From Plazaster borealis (Eukaryota > Echinodermata > Asteroidea > Forcipulatida > Labidiasteridae), in the NCBI GenBank assembly GCA_021014325.1, contig CM037459.1, positions 18,440,501 to 18,504,500 on the forward strand: DNA of 64,000 bases, read 5' to 3'. The notes under the pieces were generated by a model. It searched no databases and had not been told where the DNA came from. It was given only the letters and a program-made list of their open reading frames with translations. Positions 33,924 through 44,909 of this stretch are shown piece after piece (the first letter of the stretch is position 1; the number at the start of each line of letters is the position of its first letter). Made by a program: the position numbers and the translations under genes.

Positions 33924-34297
33924 TTAAAGGCATCGTACACGTTCGGTAATTGTCAAAGACCAGTGTTCTCATTTGGTGTATCCCAACATATGCATAAAAT
34001 AACAAGCCTGTGAAAATTTGGGCTCAATTGGTCATCGAAGTTGCAAGAAAATGGTGAAAGAAAAAACACCCCTGCTGTACAAATATGTGTGCTTTCAGAT
34101 AGGAATAAAAACTTCTTGCAAGAAGTTTTTATTATTTTAGTGAGAAATTACCTCTTTCTCAAAAACTACGTTACTTCAGAGGGAGTCGTTTCTCTCAATG
34201 TTTTATACTATCAACAGCTCTCTGTTGCTCGTTACCAAGTCAGTTTTTATGCTAATATATATTTTGAGTAATTACCAAACGTGTATGATGCCTTTAA
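33924..34297 (+). mobile_element. TTAA hairpin element, copy F
   Basis: TTAA flanks are intact; ends are AAGGCATCGTACACGTTCGG and CCAAACGTGTATGATGCCTT. The centre at 34104-34133 is a perfect 30-bp palindrome, the same sequence as in copy A. Confidence 0.92.
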
Positions 34298-36219
34298 GTT
34301 CAAACAACAAAAAGAGGCTTGTGTTTTTTGTTGTTTTTTTGTCAGGTTGTGCACCTTCAATCGTTCATATTATATCAGGCGTATTCGAGTGCGGGAAAAA
34401 ATAAGCAATGGTTATTTTGAGAGGATTTCAAACGCCATTTTTTCAACTTTGACAGTATTTCAGACGGGCCTATTTCTATGGGGGCTTGGCACTGGTATGA
34501 ACTTCATATACAGTGAACTAATTTAGTTTGGTAATAATTTCTAATCATGTACGTTGTGCATAACTTTTCGAAGACCATCCCTGCTGGTTTTCAAGCTTAT
34601 TTTCAGTAAGTTGACTTGGCGAGATAAATTTATCTCGATAAATTTGTATGGCACTGCTGGGGCTCCGTAGTTTTGGTATGCAATCATAGTGTTTAATTTT
34701 TTTCCAGAATGGTTGACTCTATATAAAACATATTTTTCTCGAAGTTGGTGTAATTTTCGAACAGTGAAGCATGTTTTCTTGCCGATAGTAAACAAAATTA
34801 TTTAATGAAGAAATCAATCTATCATAAATTCATGTGGATACTATTTGCTGTTGAGTAGGCCTATGACATGAATAAATGAATGCTTCATATATCAATATAA
34901 GACAATTTGTGGTAATCAACCCACAAATAATACAAACGTGCTCGGGCGGATGAGTATCTCAAGATTGAGATGTTTCTCACCAATTGGCTTTCGTATTTCT
35001 CCGCTTCGCCATCCCTTTTTTTTTTTTTTTTCACAAATTTCGTACCCTCTATATAATGTATGATTGAACACGTTGCTTGACCAAATGGAGCTCACTGGAT
35101 CGACGTTGTACTGGAAAACAATCCAAGCTTTTTGTATTGCATCTCCATGGCAACCAGATACCAGATAATAACTCCGTTACACCTGACTGTTTTTCCAATG
35201 CCAGGAAGTGCTTTGATCTCACGCTGTGCACGTATACATTGGCTTGAGATTAAACCAGTATCATGAAAAAACAACATGGTTTGGGGACGAGGTTGCATTG
35301 TGGTAAAATGCAAATTGTTGGCAGGTGATAACTGTTCCAGGTTCAATGCAGCATTCGATATGTTATGTATAATTGTCGGTAGTTTCTTTATTGTTTGTTG
35401 GTTACTTCATTTGAGTTGTAACAAATTTATTTTCGAAAAAGGCATCGAATCAAACAGTTAAACAAACAGTACTTCTGGGACTATTAAACCAGGTAAACAT
35501 CAAACACAGAAGAACTGTTTCAAAGCAGCTTGTGCATATTATCTATAATCGTATATTAGTCTGAAGTAAAGTCGTCAATCAGATGATGTTCTCGTGAGCT
35601 GCAGCAGCATCGCCTCTGAATGCTGATGTAGGTCAATATAATACTGATCATCCCATGCGAGGTGTTAGTTTAGCGCAAAGAGAGATACCGTTTTACTTTG
35701 CCAGTGACATAGATCAATATCTTTCCCCATCGCCAACGTCACCCGCATTGTCATCAGCACCGTCTTCTTGATTATTATGAAGGCCACACGCGATCCACAG
35801 CCGATCGTTTTCAAATTCACGCTACGGTTGACTCAATTTTACGGAACCAACCGGAAACCGGGGTCCGTATTCCATAGGGACGTGCGCGTATAACATTGTC
35901 TCTTTCTGGGTGCGTAATCCGGCGATCGGCATGGCTGGCACGCGTTGCCAATGAACGTGTACTGATTGGTATTTGATTGGAGAAAATGCAGGGTCGTGCA
36001 ATACAGAGGAGCAATAATAATAATGTTATGGCATGGGTGCTTTGAGGCTGACTGAATTCCGTGAAATCACTGGCAACATTTCTTGTCTCATATGATTTAC
36101 TAATGGACAGTCTACATAAAGGTAGATTTCTCGTGATGAAGATCAGAGCATCTTTTGATCGAAACGTCAGGTTTTCACATCACTGGCTCTCAACCACAAC
36201 CTTTTATAAGGCCGCCGCC

Positions 36220-36221
<2 letters not shown>
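34298..36221. other. Spacer
   Basis: No gene supported. GAGATAAATTTATCTCGATAAA at 34620-34641 is a short palindrome related to the 27.5-kb block. A 16-nt T-run occurs at about 35016. Confidence 0.35.
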
Positions 36222-36263
<42 letters not shown>

Positions 36264-36280
36264 CGACGACGGCGACAACG

Positions 36281-36316
<36 letters not shown>

Positions 36317-36384
36317 GCAACAACAGCAACAGCAACAACAACAGCAACAACAACAGCAGCAGCAGCAACAACAACAACAACAGC

Positions 36385-36440
<56 letters not shown>

Positions 36441-36536
36441 CTACACTAATACTACTACTACTACTATAACTACTATAACAACAACAACAACCAGAACAAC
36501 AGCAGCAGCAACAAAAACAAAGCAACATCAATAACA
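36222..36536 (+). repeat. Long (CAA)n / (CAG)n / (ACT)n microsatellite
   Basis: About 315 bp of trinucleotide units, mostly AAC, with AGC interruptions and an ACT block at 36447-36470. Every frame is open by chance (poly-Asn, poly-Thr, poly-Leu, poly-Val), so frames here are not genes. Confidence 0.97.
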
Positions 36537-37953
36537 ACTACAACCAACATAATACCCGCTGACAAGCAGGACGTTATACTTGGGTGTTTTTTGGGGGGGG
36601 GGGTTCAAAAAAAAAACGTGTCAAAACATTAAAATTATTCACCATTTTGAAACACCTTATAAACTTATAGATTTTTGGAACGTGGACGAAATTAAGGATC
36701 ACACACGGAGACGTCTGATGCTGTCGAGACAGCCTACACATCACCCCATTATTTCATTTTTCTCCCAAAATATCCTTTTCCCGTAATCAAAATACCCAGC
36801 GGGCGATACGTGCACCGAGTCCGCTGAAACCGGAGGTATCGCGGAGGCGGAGACGGAGGGAGCGCGTTTTGGCCGCTGCGTACCGATGCTCGCTGAGGGG
36901 GTATCAAAGGCTGGCATGGTCTCTTTTTAGCAACACGTAGAAGAAAAAAAACACGAGACGTCTTTGCCGGTGGTATTTGTCTTCAATCCAATCCGGCGCA
37001 GTGTTTGTTCAGACCGCTGAATCCGACAGCTGAGAACACACTTTTAGGCTGTATTATATTTGTCATAAACGGTTGGAATTTATGTGTTTATTACCGATTG
37101 CAATAAACTGTACGGGGTGGCGTGTCTTGCAAAGTTCTACTGATTTCTACTTCAATTATCAAAGAATACCCTCATGCAACATGGATTCATTACTAAAAAC
37201 CCTTCGAATATTTCGAATGACATTGAAACTCTTCTATATAACGGGTGTGTGAGGGGGTGGGTTGGGGTGTGTGGAGGAAAGGGTAACTAGTTAACAATAC
37301 GCCATTTCAGCATTTTTTTTAAATCATTATCATAATTACACTTTTTTTAAATTACTGACTCGAGTGATTTTTTTTTTAATTTTCAACATTATCTTTAAAC
37401 AAAGTTGATGAGCACAGTGAAGAGTTGCCCTCCACGGTTTACTAAACCGCATCAATCATTTACTAACCCCAACAGAATCCCCAGGGGTGGTTTCGAGTTC
37501 CTGTGGAATTGAGCGGGGTCGAGGATCGGCCAAGAGGGAGGGGTGGGTGTGATGAAGGGAAATCTCCTCGTGACAACCTTGTTCCCCATGGGTGCATCGA
37601 CCAAACCTTCCCGCCTGCTCACTCTCCGATGAGTGCTTTAATTTCTTAATTACCCCCCGATCCGCACGTTTTAAAACAACAGGGGATTTTTTTCTTTAGT
37701 AAGGTCAATTTATAAAATGCTAATTGCATCGTGGTATGTTGTCTGGACTAATACACCAGGAAGCCATGTTGAGCAACTTGCCTCTAGTCCTTTAGTTTTT
37801 TGTCTTGATTGGTAGATACAGTTTAATTCCTTAATGGACCCCTGGTAAAGGCACAGCAGCACTGTAGGGTTATTATTTTAATAACATTCTCTGAAGTTAT
37901 ATATATAGGCTGAACTTGGCTAAGAGATACGTGATGCAAAACTATGTCATTGT
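36537..37953. other. Spacer with a GC-rich patch
   Basis: 36790-36910 is clearly GC-richer (CGGAGGCGGAGACGGAGGGA) than the surroundings, possibly regulatory. No gene. Confidence 0.35.
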
Positions 37954-38487
37954 TTAAGGAGCACATTGCCTTCAAATCCCTCCAAATTGTGCTGTATTAA
38001 AACACCAGAGTAGTAGTTAATAAGCAGGACAGTTCTTTTCAGAACTAAGTTGTCTCCCGAATTCCGAAATCTACTCCACGGCAGTAGAATAAATAGCAAT
38101 ACAAGTTCTCAACGAACAAAATATACACAGCAAAGTAGATAATGGTGTTACCGCAAACCGAATATACATTAATACTTCACCATGCAGTGCCTCAAAGCCT
38201 ATACACCGGTTGTAATTAGTGAGAAGTGATTAATTAAACATACATTTGCCTCTGGAAATAAAAAAAGAGGGAACATACTGTCCGCCATTTTGTGGAGTGA
38301 AACATTTGGTTCTATCATAGCGGACCGTGTTCTGTCATACAATTACACGAAAACCACAAAATTTCAAGGGATATTTATGCGAACCATTATATTCTACTTT
38401 TAAAATGTCTTTCCAATCATATTCATTTCATGACAAACGGCTTTTGTAGCCCAAGGCGCCCAATCCGAAGGCAAAATGCCCCTTTAA
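37954..38487. mobile_element. TTAA element, GGCACATTGCCTTCGG family, carrying an insertion
   Basis: TTAA at 37954-37957 and 38484-38487, ends AAGGAGCACATTGCCTTCAA and CCGAAGGCAAAATGCCCCTT. The inner GTCCGCCATTTTGTGGAG is shared with the 10382 and 15182 copies. It is about 270 bp longer than the 10382 copy, partly because of 38009-38185. Confidence 0.8.
38009..38185 (-). repeat. Dispersed repeat (GGTTTGCGGTAACACCAT family), copy 1
   Basis: The reverse complement shares GGTTTGCGGTAACACCAT, CTACTTTGCTGTGTA and GAAAAGAACTGTCCTGCTTA with 43030-43175. It lies inside the TTAA element, so it inserted there or was captured. Confidence 0.8.
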
Positions 38488-39048
38488 CTGTTTACAGGAA
38501 ATGGTCAATACAGATTGGAACTAAACTGATACCGTATGTCGTCATATACGCATTTGATAAGAAAGTTCTAAAATATAATAACCTTTAAAAAACATTGCAA
38601 TGCATCCTCTTCTCATTTGATTTTGTTTCGTAAAAGGACATTGAGTACTGTGACAGTTTTTGCCCCCTTCCGCAAAGGAGGGGACAATAAAAAAATTAGG
38701 GGCTACTCAAACTATATTGTTCGTTAACTTCTGACACCAATATAAAATCCCTGTCAGCGAGCGGCTGCTGGCAGAAAAGTACGTGGATCCGTTTAGCGGA
38801 AATATACCACAAGGATTTATTACTTTAGAATAATTAATACATTAAATAATGGGGGGAATTCCTTAAAGAGATGTGAAACAGCAGGCAAATGAATTAGTTT
38901 TGGACATCTTCTCTTTACATGAAACAAAGATATTATATTTATTCGACTTCCAACTGGGTATTACATTTTTCATGGGGCATATTATAAATTATGTTTTCGT
39001 GAAATACAATGTATAGATGGTGACCCACCAGGGATCACAGTAAACGGC
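38488..39048. other. Spacer
   Basis: Nothing recognised before the LTR. Confidence 0.4.
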
Positions 39049-39547
39049 TGTTGGAGCGAGGACAATGGATGGCCCAGTGTTTAGGGGAATCCTACTAGTG
39101 GAGCAAGCCCTTGGGATAAACGGTCCCTATATTGGGTTGGTCCTTAACCCAAATAGGGATCCCAAGTTCCGGCCTTGCAACACTTTCCCTAAACAGTCCG
39201 TAAGGATCCGATGATCCAATCCAGTCCTCCCTCCTCAAGTCGTCCACTGCTCCTCCTGGTGAGATCCTATTTTGGTCCTTATGAGCTCCTTGGGGTCCCT
39301 CCCCAGTCTGTCCGCCTCTGCAGATAAAACATGCCCTTTTATACACTAAAAAAGCTCCTCCCAGGATCACTGCCAGAAATTGAAAAACTCTCTTATTGGT
39401 TGCTAACTCTGGCAGGTGAAACCTGGTTGGTCAAAACAATTGGTACTGTATCTACCACATGGAAGGTTAAATACAGTGACTGAAACATAAGCAATACACA
39501 ACTCTTATTATAACTAAATATTCATCAAGCAAAATGACCCTCCAACA
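39049..39547 (-). mobile_element. LTR of a retrotransposon (499 bp)
   Basis: The ends are exact inverse 8-mers, TGTTGGAG at 39049-39056 and CTCCAACA at 39540-39547, the TG...CA layout of LTRs. A TATAAAAGGGC box on the minus strand at 39333-39343, about 205 bp from the minus-strand 5' end, favours minus orientation. Flanking bases (ACGGC, TCACT) are not a target duplication, so it is not a simple solo LTR; one side should be element interior. No second LTR was found by eye. Confidence 0.75.
39333..39343 (-). promoter_or_regulatory. TATA box in LTR
   Basis: TATAAAAGGGC read on the minus strand, the best core-promoter match in the LTR. Confidence 0.5.
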
Positions 39548-39587
39548 TCACTGAGCCCTGGTCACTGTTGGTTCCCTCAGTCATGGT

Positions 39588-40118
39588 TCACTGTTGCGGG
39601 ACTGCTGCTGGGCCTCCTTCCTTCTCTACATATCGTCGGATGACTTTCCTGAGGATGAGCTCGCCATCGTCGAAGTATTCTTTTACAGTTTCCTCATGGA
39701 TGACGGGCTCTGTTGGTGGGGGAAGGGGGTTGTCCACGTGTCTGGGGCTTGACGCTGTAGTCGGTCTCGGACCTTCCTCCTCTGATGTTTCTTCCGACTC
39801 ATCTGAGGACGACAGGGACTCTAATGAGGGGATGGGGCTTGAGGGTCCATCGCCCATCCTTATCCCTTTTCCCTTGCTGATCCGAGGGGTGGGGAGGGTA
39901 CTTAAACAGTCCTCCATCCTGATGGGTGAACCTAGGTTTAGGTCCAGGCATTCATCGGTTGGTTGACTCATCTGAATGGTTTCCACTGTCACCCTTCGGA
40001 GGACTTTTTTGGTTGGCTCTTCTCCTTCGTGACGGAGTTTAGCATGTGCAGCTAACCGACCCTCTGTGAAGAAGTATGCATCGCACTCCTTACACTTGAA
40101 TCCTCCAGTTTTCTCCAT
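39588..40118 (-). CDS. C2H2 zinc-finger ORF beside LTR (176 aa)
   Basis: Near the start, residues 8-29 form a C2H2 finger (FKCKECDAYFFTEGRLAAHA, then KLRHEG). A long acidic Ser/Glu and proline-rich linker (SSSDESEETSEEEGP) follows, then a charged end, DDGELILRKVIRRYVEKEGG. It stops 40 bp before the LTR, the position expected of the last ORF of an element in minus orientation. The frame stays open upstream of the ATG, so the true start may be earlier. I do not recognise the family; a transposon-borne ORF is likelier than a host gene. The frames opposite it are shadows. Confidence 0.55.
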   Translation of the reverse strand: MEKTGGFKCKECDAYFFTEGRLAAHAKLRHEGEEPTKKVLRRVTVETIQMSQPTDECLDLNLGSPIRMEDCLSTLPTPRISKGKGIRMGDGPSSPIPSLESLSSSDESEETSEEEGPRPTTASSPRHVDNPLPPPTEPVIHEETVKEYFDDGELILRKVIRRYVEKEGGPAAVPQQ

Positions 40119-40140
40119 CTTGGTAACTTTGCTTGGAGTA

Positions 40141-40845
40141 ATGATAGAACCACATCGTAACCAACGAGACTGGGATCAGCAATTACCATTTGCAACATTT
40201 GCATACAGGTGCACGCACCAGGAATCAACAGGAGAAAGCCCCAATATGATGATGTTGGGCAGAGAGGCCAGTTTACCAATTGACCTAATGATGGAGGCAC
40301 CTCAAAGTGAGGATCAAGGGGATACAGCAGTGTTAACGGATTATGCCGAGGAACTTCGAGACCGAATGAGGAAGGCGCATGAGCGGGCACGGAAGACTTT
40401 AGGGGTTAGCGCAACCCGGCAGAAGAAACAGTATGACCGCCAAGCCAGTGGAAACAAGATAAACGAAAAAGACTTCGTTTGGCTCCACAAAACAGCAAGG
40501 AAGAAGGGAGTTTCTCCAAAGCTACAAGACAGATGGGAAGGCCCATACTTGGTAGTGACGAAGATGTCAGACGTCACATATCGGATACAAAGGGGACCCA
40601 AACATAAGCCAAGCATAGTTCACTATGACCGACTTAAACCATATGAAGGAAAACCATTGGAAACCTGGGATTGGACAGCACCAATTAAAGATGCTTTGGA
40701 CAGGGTAGAGGATACAACCGCTTTGCCACAGCCAGTACCAGAGGTCAGCAAGGAGGATGATGGAACCACAATATCACAACCGACAAGGGAAGGTACTAGA
40801 CGGTATCCAAGGAGACGGGTGAAGCCACCAGCCAGATATAAATAA
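40141..40845 (+). CDS. Ty3/Gypsy integrase C-terminal fragment (about 234 aa)
   Basis: From about 40141 the frame reads NQRDWDQQLPFATFAYRCTH, QESTGESPNMMMLGRE and PIDLMM, the end of the integrase catalytic core. DRWEGPYLVVTKMSDVTYRI and VHYDRLKPYEGK follow, the GPY/F module of Ty3/Gypsy integrases. The zinc-binding HHCC domain and the first catalytic residues are missing, as are RT and protease. The frame can be read back to 40066, but that part is antisense of the zinc-finger ORF, so homology starts near 40141. It ends RVKPPARYK. A 5'-truncated pol remnant, head-to-head with the zinc-finger ORF. Confidence 0.9.
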   Translation: MIEPHRNQRDWDQQLPFATFAYRCTHQESTGESPNMMMLGREASLPIDLMMEAPQSEDQGDTAVLTDYAEELRDRMRKAHERARKTLGVSATRQKKQYDRQASGNKINEKDFVWLHKTARKKGVSPKLQDRWEGPYLVVTKMSDVTYRIQRGPKHKPSIVHYDRLKPYEGKPLETWDWTAPIKDALDRVEDTTALPQPVPEVSKEDDGTTISQPTREGTRRYPRRRVKPPARYK

Positions 40846-42119
40846 ACAACATCTGGAACAACAGCATGGGAAAGTTCCCCATGGCCAGGCTATGGAAGGT
40901 GCCCAAATACGAACTATGTCGAAGATGGGAATCAGCCGAAGGGAAAGAACCATTTCGTTACAGTACAATAGACTTTAATCATGGTTGCAGCCATCTTGAG
41001 TTGTTCTTCCGATCAAAGCAATGTAACCAAACTGAGGCTGAAAGGGGAAATAGTCTGGTACCTTTTTATAAATTGAGACTTGAAACTATCAGTGCCATTG
41101 TGTATACAGGGAATTTGACAAACATTGCTGCAGTGTGATAGCGATCTTTAGCATGTCTCCCACAAACAGCCAGACTGTTTTTGAAAAATTGACTCGATCT
41201 CATTTCATTTCTTTTTCCGAATCAGCTCTTTGTAACGATATCTATTTATATTCACACAATTCATTTCATTTTTCATAAACAAGGCAGCCGATATAAATAG
41301 CATGGTAAAAGGATGTAGTTCCTTAAGTTTTGTTTGTTTGGGGGTCCTTTTTTAAAATTCAACCTGCCTATATTCGGAGCTGTAAGGTTTTATTTATTTG
41401 TATTCTCCCTTTCTTTCAATGAAACGTGTTTGCTGTTTATGGAAACCAGACTGTTGGATTGATCAAATCGAGCACAATGCATAGATTTTTGAAATCGGAA
41501 TAATGTTTGTCATAAAAACGTGGCCATATATATAATAAAAATTCCTCTTAATTTTTAGACGTCTCCAATAAAATGTGATTGAAAACAGGAGATTGAAATA
41601 AAGAAACATCGAAGGATTTGTAGACCCAGAAACCTTGTCAAAAGTGAAAAGAAATAAAACAAAGGCAAGAACTAATATAAGAATCCAAATACTCAGCCAT
41701 GTGTTTCGTATAAAATTACAGAGTTTGTGCCAAATGTGAATCAATTATAGACTGGACAATTGAGAAGATGTGTATTTTTCTCATTTGGAACGCAACCATA
41801 CAGAGTGTCTTGGCCGACTTATCTGTTAAGAAACGTGACTGCATGAGTTAATACTTATCAGTTTTCACAGCAGTCTGAAGGTTCTGTTACCATAGCAACG
41901 AACCCTATAAGATCACAGGGACCAGATTAGGTATGGTTTACAGATTAACAAGAGGACGGTTCTCTTGTTTCAATTTCCTAATCCCCAGAATCCTCAAAGG
42001 AGTTGTAACTTAAGGTCTCAGGAGTCTGCATCATTAGAAAATGCAAAACGAAATTCGGTGGGGGGTTTTCAACGTAGGGGAAGATGTACATGTATATACA
42101 CATTCAAACCAGAGACCTA
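40846..42119. other. Spacer after the integrase fragment
   Basis: No matching 3' LTR was seen. The frame at 40866-41138 has no recognisable domain. Nothing else recognised. Confidence 0.4.
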
Positions 42120-42420
42120 TAACAAAAGGGGACAATATGATTCCCGGTTGGGTGAAGGTCCCCAGTTGGAGAATGTGTACAACAAAAAATGGGAGCTGTT
42201 GCCAACAAGTTAAAGTACTAATGAAAGAGGGACAATCGGGTGGCCGGCTGTGTAAAGGTCCCCAGTTGAAGAGTATGTACGAAACCAATGGGAGCTGTTG
42301 CCAATGGGAGATGTTTTGTACAAACAAAGGAGGGACAACGGTTGGGTAAAGGTCCACAGTTGGAGAGTGTGTACACAACCAAACAAAAGAGGAACAATAT
42401 GAGGTCCCCGATTGCAGGTG
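42120..42420 (+). repeat. Tandem repeat, about 100-bp period, roughly three units
   Basis: GGACAAT(A/C) at about 42130, 42230 and 42333, each followed by GGTTGGGT or a variant, AAGGTCCCCAGTTG and GTGTACAA. A fourth partial unit starts near 42391. Units differ by small indels. Confidence 0.85.
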
Positions 42421-43019
42421 TTTAAACACTTGCGTTTTCGTGTGAAAAAACGTCTTGTGCCGTGGTTGTTTTTGAGTCTTTGAAAGGAAATTAGTCAGGT
42501 GCTGTATTTAGATGAAGAGGTAGCCTGCCTGTATACAGGAAACCCGACCCAGATGGTCATAAACATTGAGTGAGGCTGCGTCCAAATTCGGCTACGGCTA
42601 TGGCTGTTCAATGACAACGTTGGATAATAGGGGTATTCGGCGTTCTAGCCATACAAAGATATAAGGAGCTCCGTAACCGACAAAGCAACGCTGAGCTTTG
42701 AACACCGGCCTCATTGCCAATTATAGAGGGGGTAAAGACTGAGAGTGTCCGAAGCCCGGCGGGAAGGATCAACCGTCCTTCCCCAGTGGGAGGGAATGTG
42801 CTCGTCATGCAGGTGCGATCGCTGGACCAAAAATAATGAATAGCATGAATTTTGTCGGCGCGTTTTATTTTTTTTGTCACTTCTACAGTTGTCACGGAAC
42901 CGGGCGCTGGGGACGCTCCTGAACGTGATGTGCATCTTTTGTATATGATGAGATAGAAACACACATCTCTCAGCTTTTAGACACACTGGAGGCATGTGGG
43001 TTTTGAGGCATTGCGTGGG
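42421..43019. other. Spacer
   Basis: 42573-42620 holds CTGCGTCCAAATTCGGCTAC and GGCTATGGCTGT, resembling one end of the TACGGC element at 59471. No gene. Confidence 0.4.
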
Positions 43020-43179
43020 GAGGTATCAATATTCGGTTTGCGGTAACACCATGTTTATATCTACTTTGCTGTGTAGATTTGTTCTTTAAAAACTTGTTTG
43101 CTATTTATTATGCTGCCGCAAAGTAGATTTCGGAGACTACTTAGTTCTGAAAAGAACTGTCCTGCTTATTAACTATACT
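43020..43179 (+). repeat. Dispersed repeat (GGTTTGCGGTAACACCAT family), copy 2
   Basis: About 150 bp similar to the reverse complement of 38009-38185; it is interrupted at its right end by the foldback element at 43180. Confidence 0.8.
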
Positions 43180-43300
43180 CCTGGGCGGAAGGTAGGAATT
43201 AAGAACTCACTCCGCGGCGGTGAAGTTAATAACGAGAAGTCCCCTCGATCCACTAAGCGAAAGTAGTAGTCCCGGCCGATTTCCTACCTTCCGCCCAGGT
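43180..43300. mobile_element. Foldback element with perfect 19-bp arms
   Basis: CCTGGGCGGAAGGTAGGAA at 43180-43198 and its exact complement at 43282-43300. 121 bp in all. The related repeat at 38009-38185 lacks it, so that copy serves as an empty-site comparison. Confidence 0.85.
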
Positions 43301-43491
43301 AGTAGCTATAGCTACAGCTATATCTATAGACGTAATACGCGTGAAGCTATGTGACGTTGCACGCACAACGTAACGCATGACGTAACGCGGGTAGCGAGAT
43401 TCTCTATTTATATTCGTGGACTATAAATTCATGACAATCATAATCCATACATTCGGTGATTTCTCTAAGACATTGATGTCCACCTCATCCC
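43301..43491. other. Spacer
   Basis: Nothing recognised except short AGCTATAGCTACAGCTATAT-like repetition at 43306-43325. Confidence 0.4.
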
Positions 43492-43683
43492 GGGCTCAAT
43501 TTCATAAAGTCTTCCAGCAGACGTTTTCTTCTTACGGAGCAGCCATCGGCAGAGTTTCTATTTTATAAACACTGCTATACCGTAAGCAAACAGAAAAGGC
43601 CCGTTATAGCTTGCCGGGGTTTCTGTAAGCTGACGAGAGACGCAATAATGCAAATCTTCTTGATCATTTATGAAATATACATT

Positions 43684-43758
43684 TTGTTTGTTTGTTGGGG
43701 TGTTGGGGTGTTGGGGTGTTGGGGTGTTTGTTTGTTTGTTTGTTTGTTTGTTTGTTTG
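43684..43758 (+). repeat. (GTTGGG)n / (GTTT)n microsatellite
   Basis: Four GGGGTGTT units followed by about seven GTTT units. Confidence 0.95.
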
Positions 43759-43934
43759 GATGATCTTCCCAGCAAGAAAACTCGGCAAAGCTCCCATAAT
43801 GGGACACAAACGCCAAGCTTGCAACAGCCAGTCTCTCTTATACAAACATCGGTTTAATGTCTATGATTATTAATTGCACAAATCAATACATTGTGATTCA
43901 GTAACTAGACAACAATACTTATTCTAGTCGTTGT

Positions 43935-44023
43935 GAAATCAGTGGTTGGCTTGGCTGGATTCGAACCAACAACCCTGTGATTGCAAGTCACGCAGTCTTT
44001 AGGCCACTTAACCACGGTGACAT
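43935..44023 (-). repeat. tRNA-like sequence (SINE head), minus strand
   Basis: On the minus strand: CACCGTGGTTAAGTGGCCTA, a GTGACTTGCAATCAC anticodon arm (TGC) and box B GGTTCGAATCC. D-arm and T-arm are recognisable, but the ends do not pair as an acceptor stem, and no CCA-type end is seen. A SINE head is more likely than a working tRNA gene. Confidence 0.6.
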
Positions 44024-44103
44024 TTGATTATGCATGTTTTTCTGCTATATAGCAAGCACAACAATTTGCTTACCGGTAAACAGCTTTATGAAAGAGGGCC
44101 CTG

Positions 44104-44502
44104 AGGAAATGTCCACCAGGGTTTTTTTTTATGGTGTGCTTTATTGAAAAAAAGGCGATAGGAAAAAATGCTGTACAATAAAATATTATCCCTATTATCT
44201 AGGAGCTGCACTGGTAAACCACTTCTTCATTTGCTAACTATAGACTCTCATTTGACATGGAAAGATTGCTATGCCACGCGCCATTAGGGCCATGTTCCCC
44301 CGCAGGATCAAACCATAGCGAAGTGTAAAATTGCATAGATGCAATTCAATGCAAAAATGAAAATACCGGCAATATTACTTATGGTTTATTTTGGAAGCTT
44401 TTTGGGTTCACAGATGAGTGACACGAGGCTTTGACAATAATTACCAAGCGTGTCTAGTGCCTATAAACGGCCATTTAAAACAGGAAGGGTCGTGGCCGTA
44501 CG
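44104..44502. other. Spacer with TTAA-element remnant
   Basis: 44433-44465 (TTTGACAATAATTACCAAGC and GTGCCTATAAAC) is the right end of a decayed TTAA hairpin element. Nothing else recognised. Confidence 0.5.
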
Positions 44503-44909
44503 ATAAAGGACCAAGCAGTCTCACCTTGATGATTACTCCAAAAATTAATGACCAAAAAAACTTACACGGTAAGCAGCACTGCAGCTGTTGATAATGTATG
44601 ATTTTCTTTTAGAAACGATTCACTTCTAAGCAATGTGGTTTTAGAGAAAGGGATTCATGAAAATGCCAATCTTAAAAAAAAAATTCTTGCATGAAACGTT
44701 TCTCAGATTGTGTATTCCAATTACGGATTATTCTTCCTGCGCGGACATAACCGCTCCAGATTTTCGGCGATATCTCAAAAACGCTATCACCTTTTGAAAT
44801 GAAATTTTCACAGGTTAGTTTTATTGTAAAATATCTTTATCTTAATTGTTTTATATAGGATTAAAACAATGAAACGGTTCCAAAAACCAAAGGTATACCT
44901 TGCCTTTAA
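44503..44909 (+). mobile_element. TTAA hairpin element, copy J (decayed; CTCCAGATTTTCGGCGATAT subfamily)
   Basis: The right TTAA is intact (44906-44909) and the left end is decayed (ATAAAGGACC). The body shares GGACATAACCGCTCCAGATT and CTCAAAAACGCTATCACCTT with copies I and K. The central hairpin is degraded; only GAAACGTTTC at 44693-44702 is still palindromic. Confidence 0.8.

Larger units (their letters stand above)
43492..44102. mobile_element. GGGCYC-ATAAAG foldback element with internal insertions
   Basis: Left end GGGCTCAATTTCATAAAG at 43492 and right end CTTTATGAAAGAGGGCCC at 44084-44101 are inverse. The interior holds a microsatellite and a tRNA-like SINE. The pairing of these two ends as one element is an inference. 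Confidence 0.5.

Noticed and set aside
36061..36534. 157-codon frame rich in asparagine
   Set aside because: It lies in a CAA microsatellite, where all six frames are open as homopolymer-like peptides; there is no domain outside the repeat.
39568..39966. 132-codon plus-strand frame
   Set aside because: Antisense shadow of the zinc-finger ORF; serine-rich with no domain.
42120..42420. CRISPR array
   Set aside because: Units are about 100 bp, degenerate and without a constant short repeat and unique spacers; the genome is animal.
43935..44023. Functional tRNA gene with TGC anticodon
   Set aside because: No acceptor-stem pairing and the location is inside a field of repeats; kept only as a tRNA-like SINE head.
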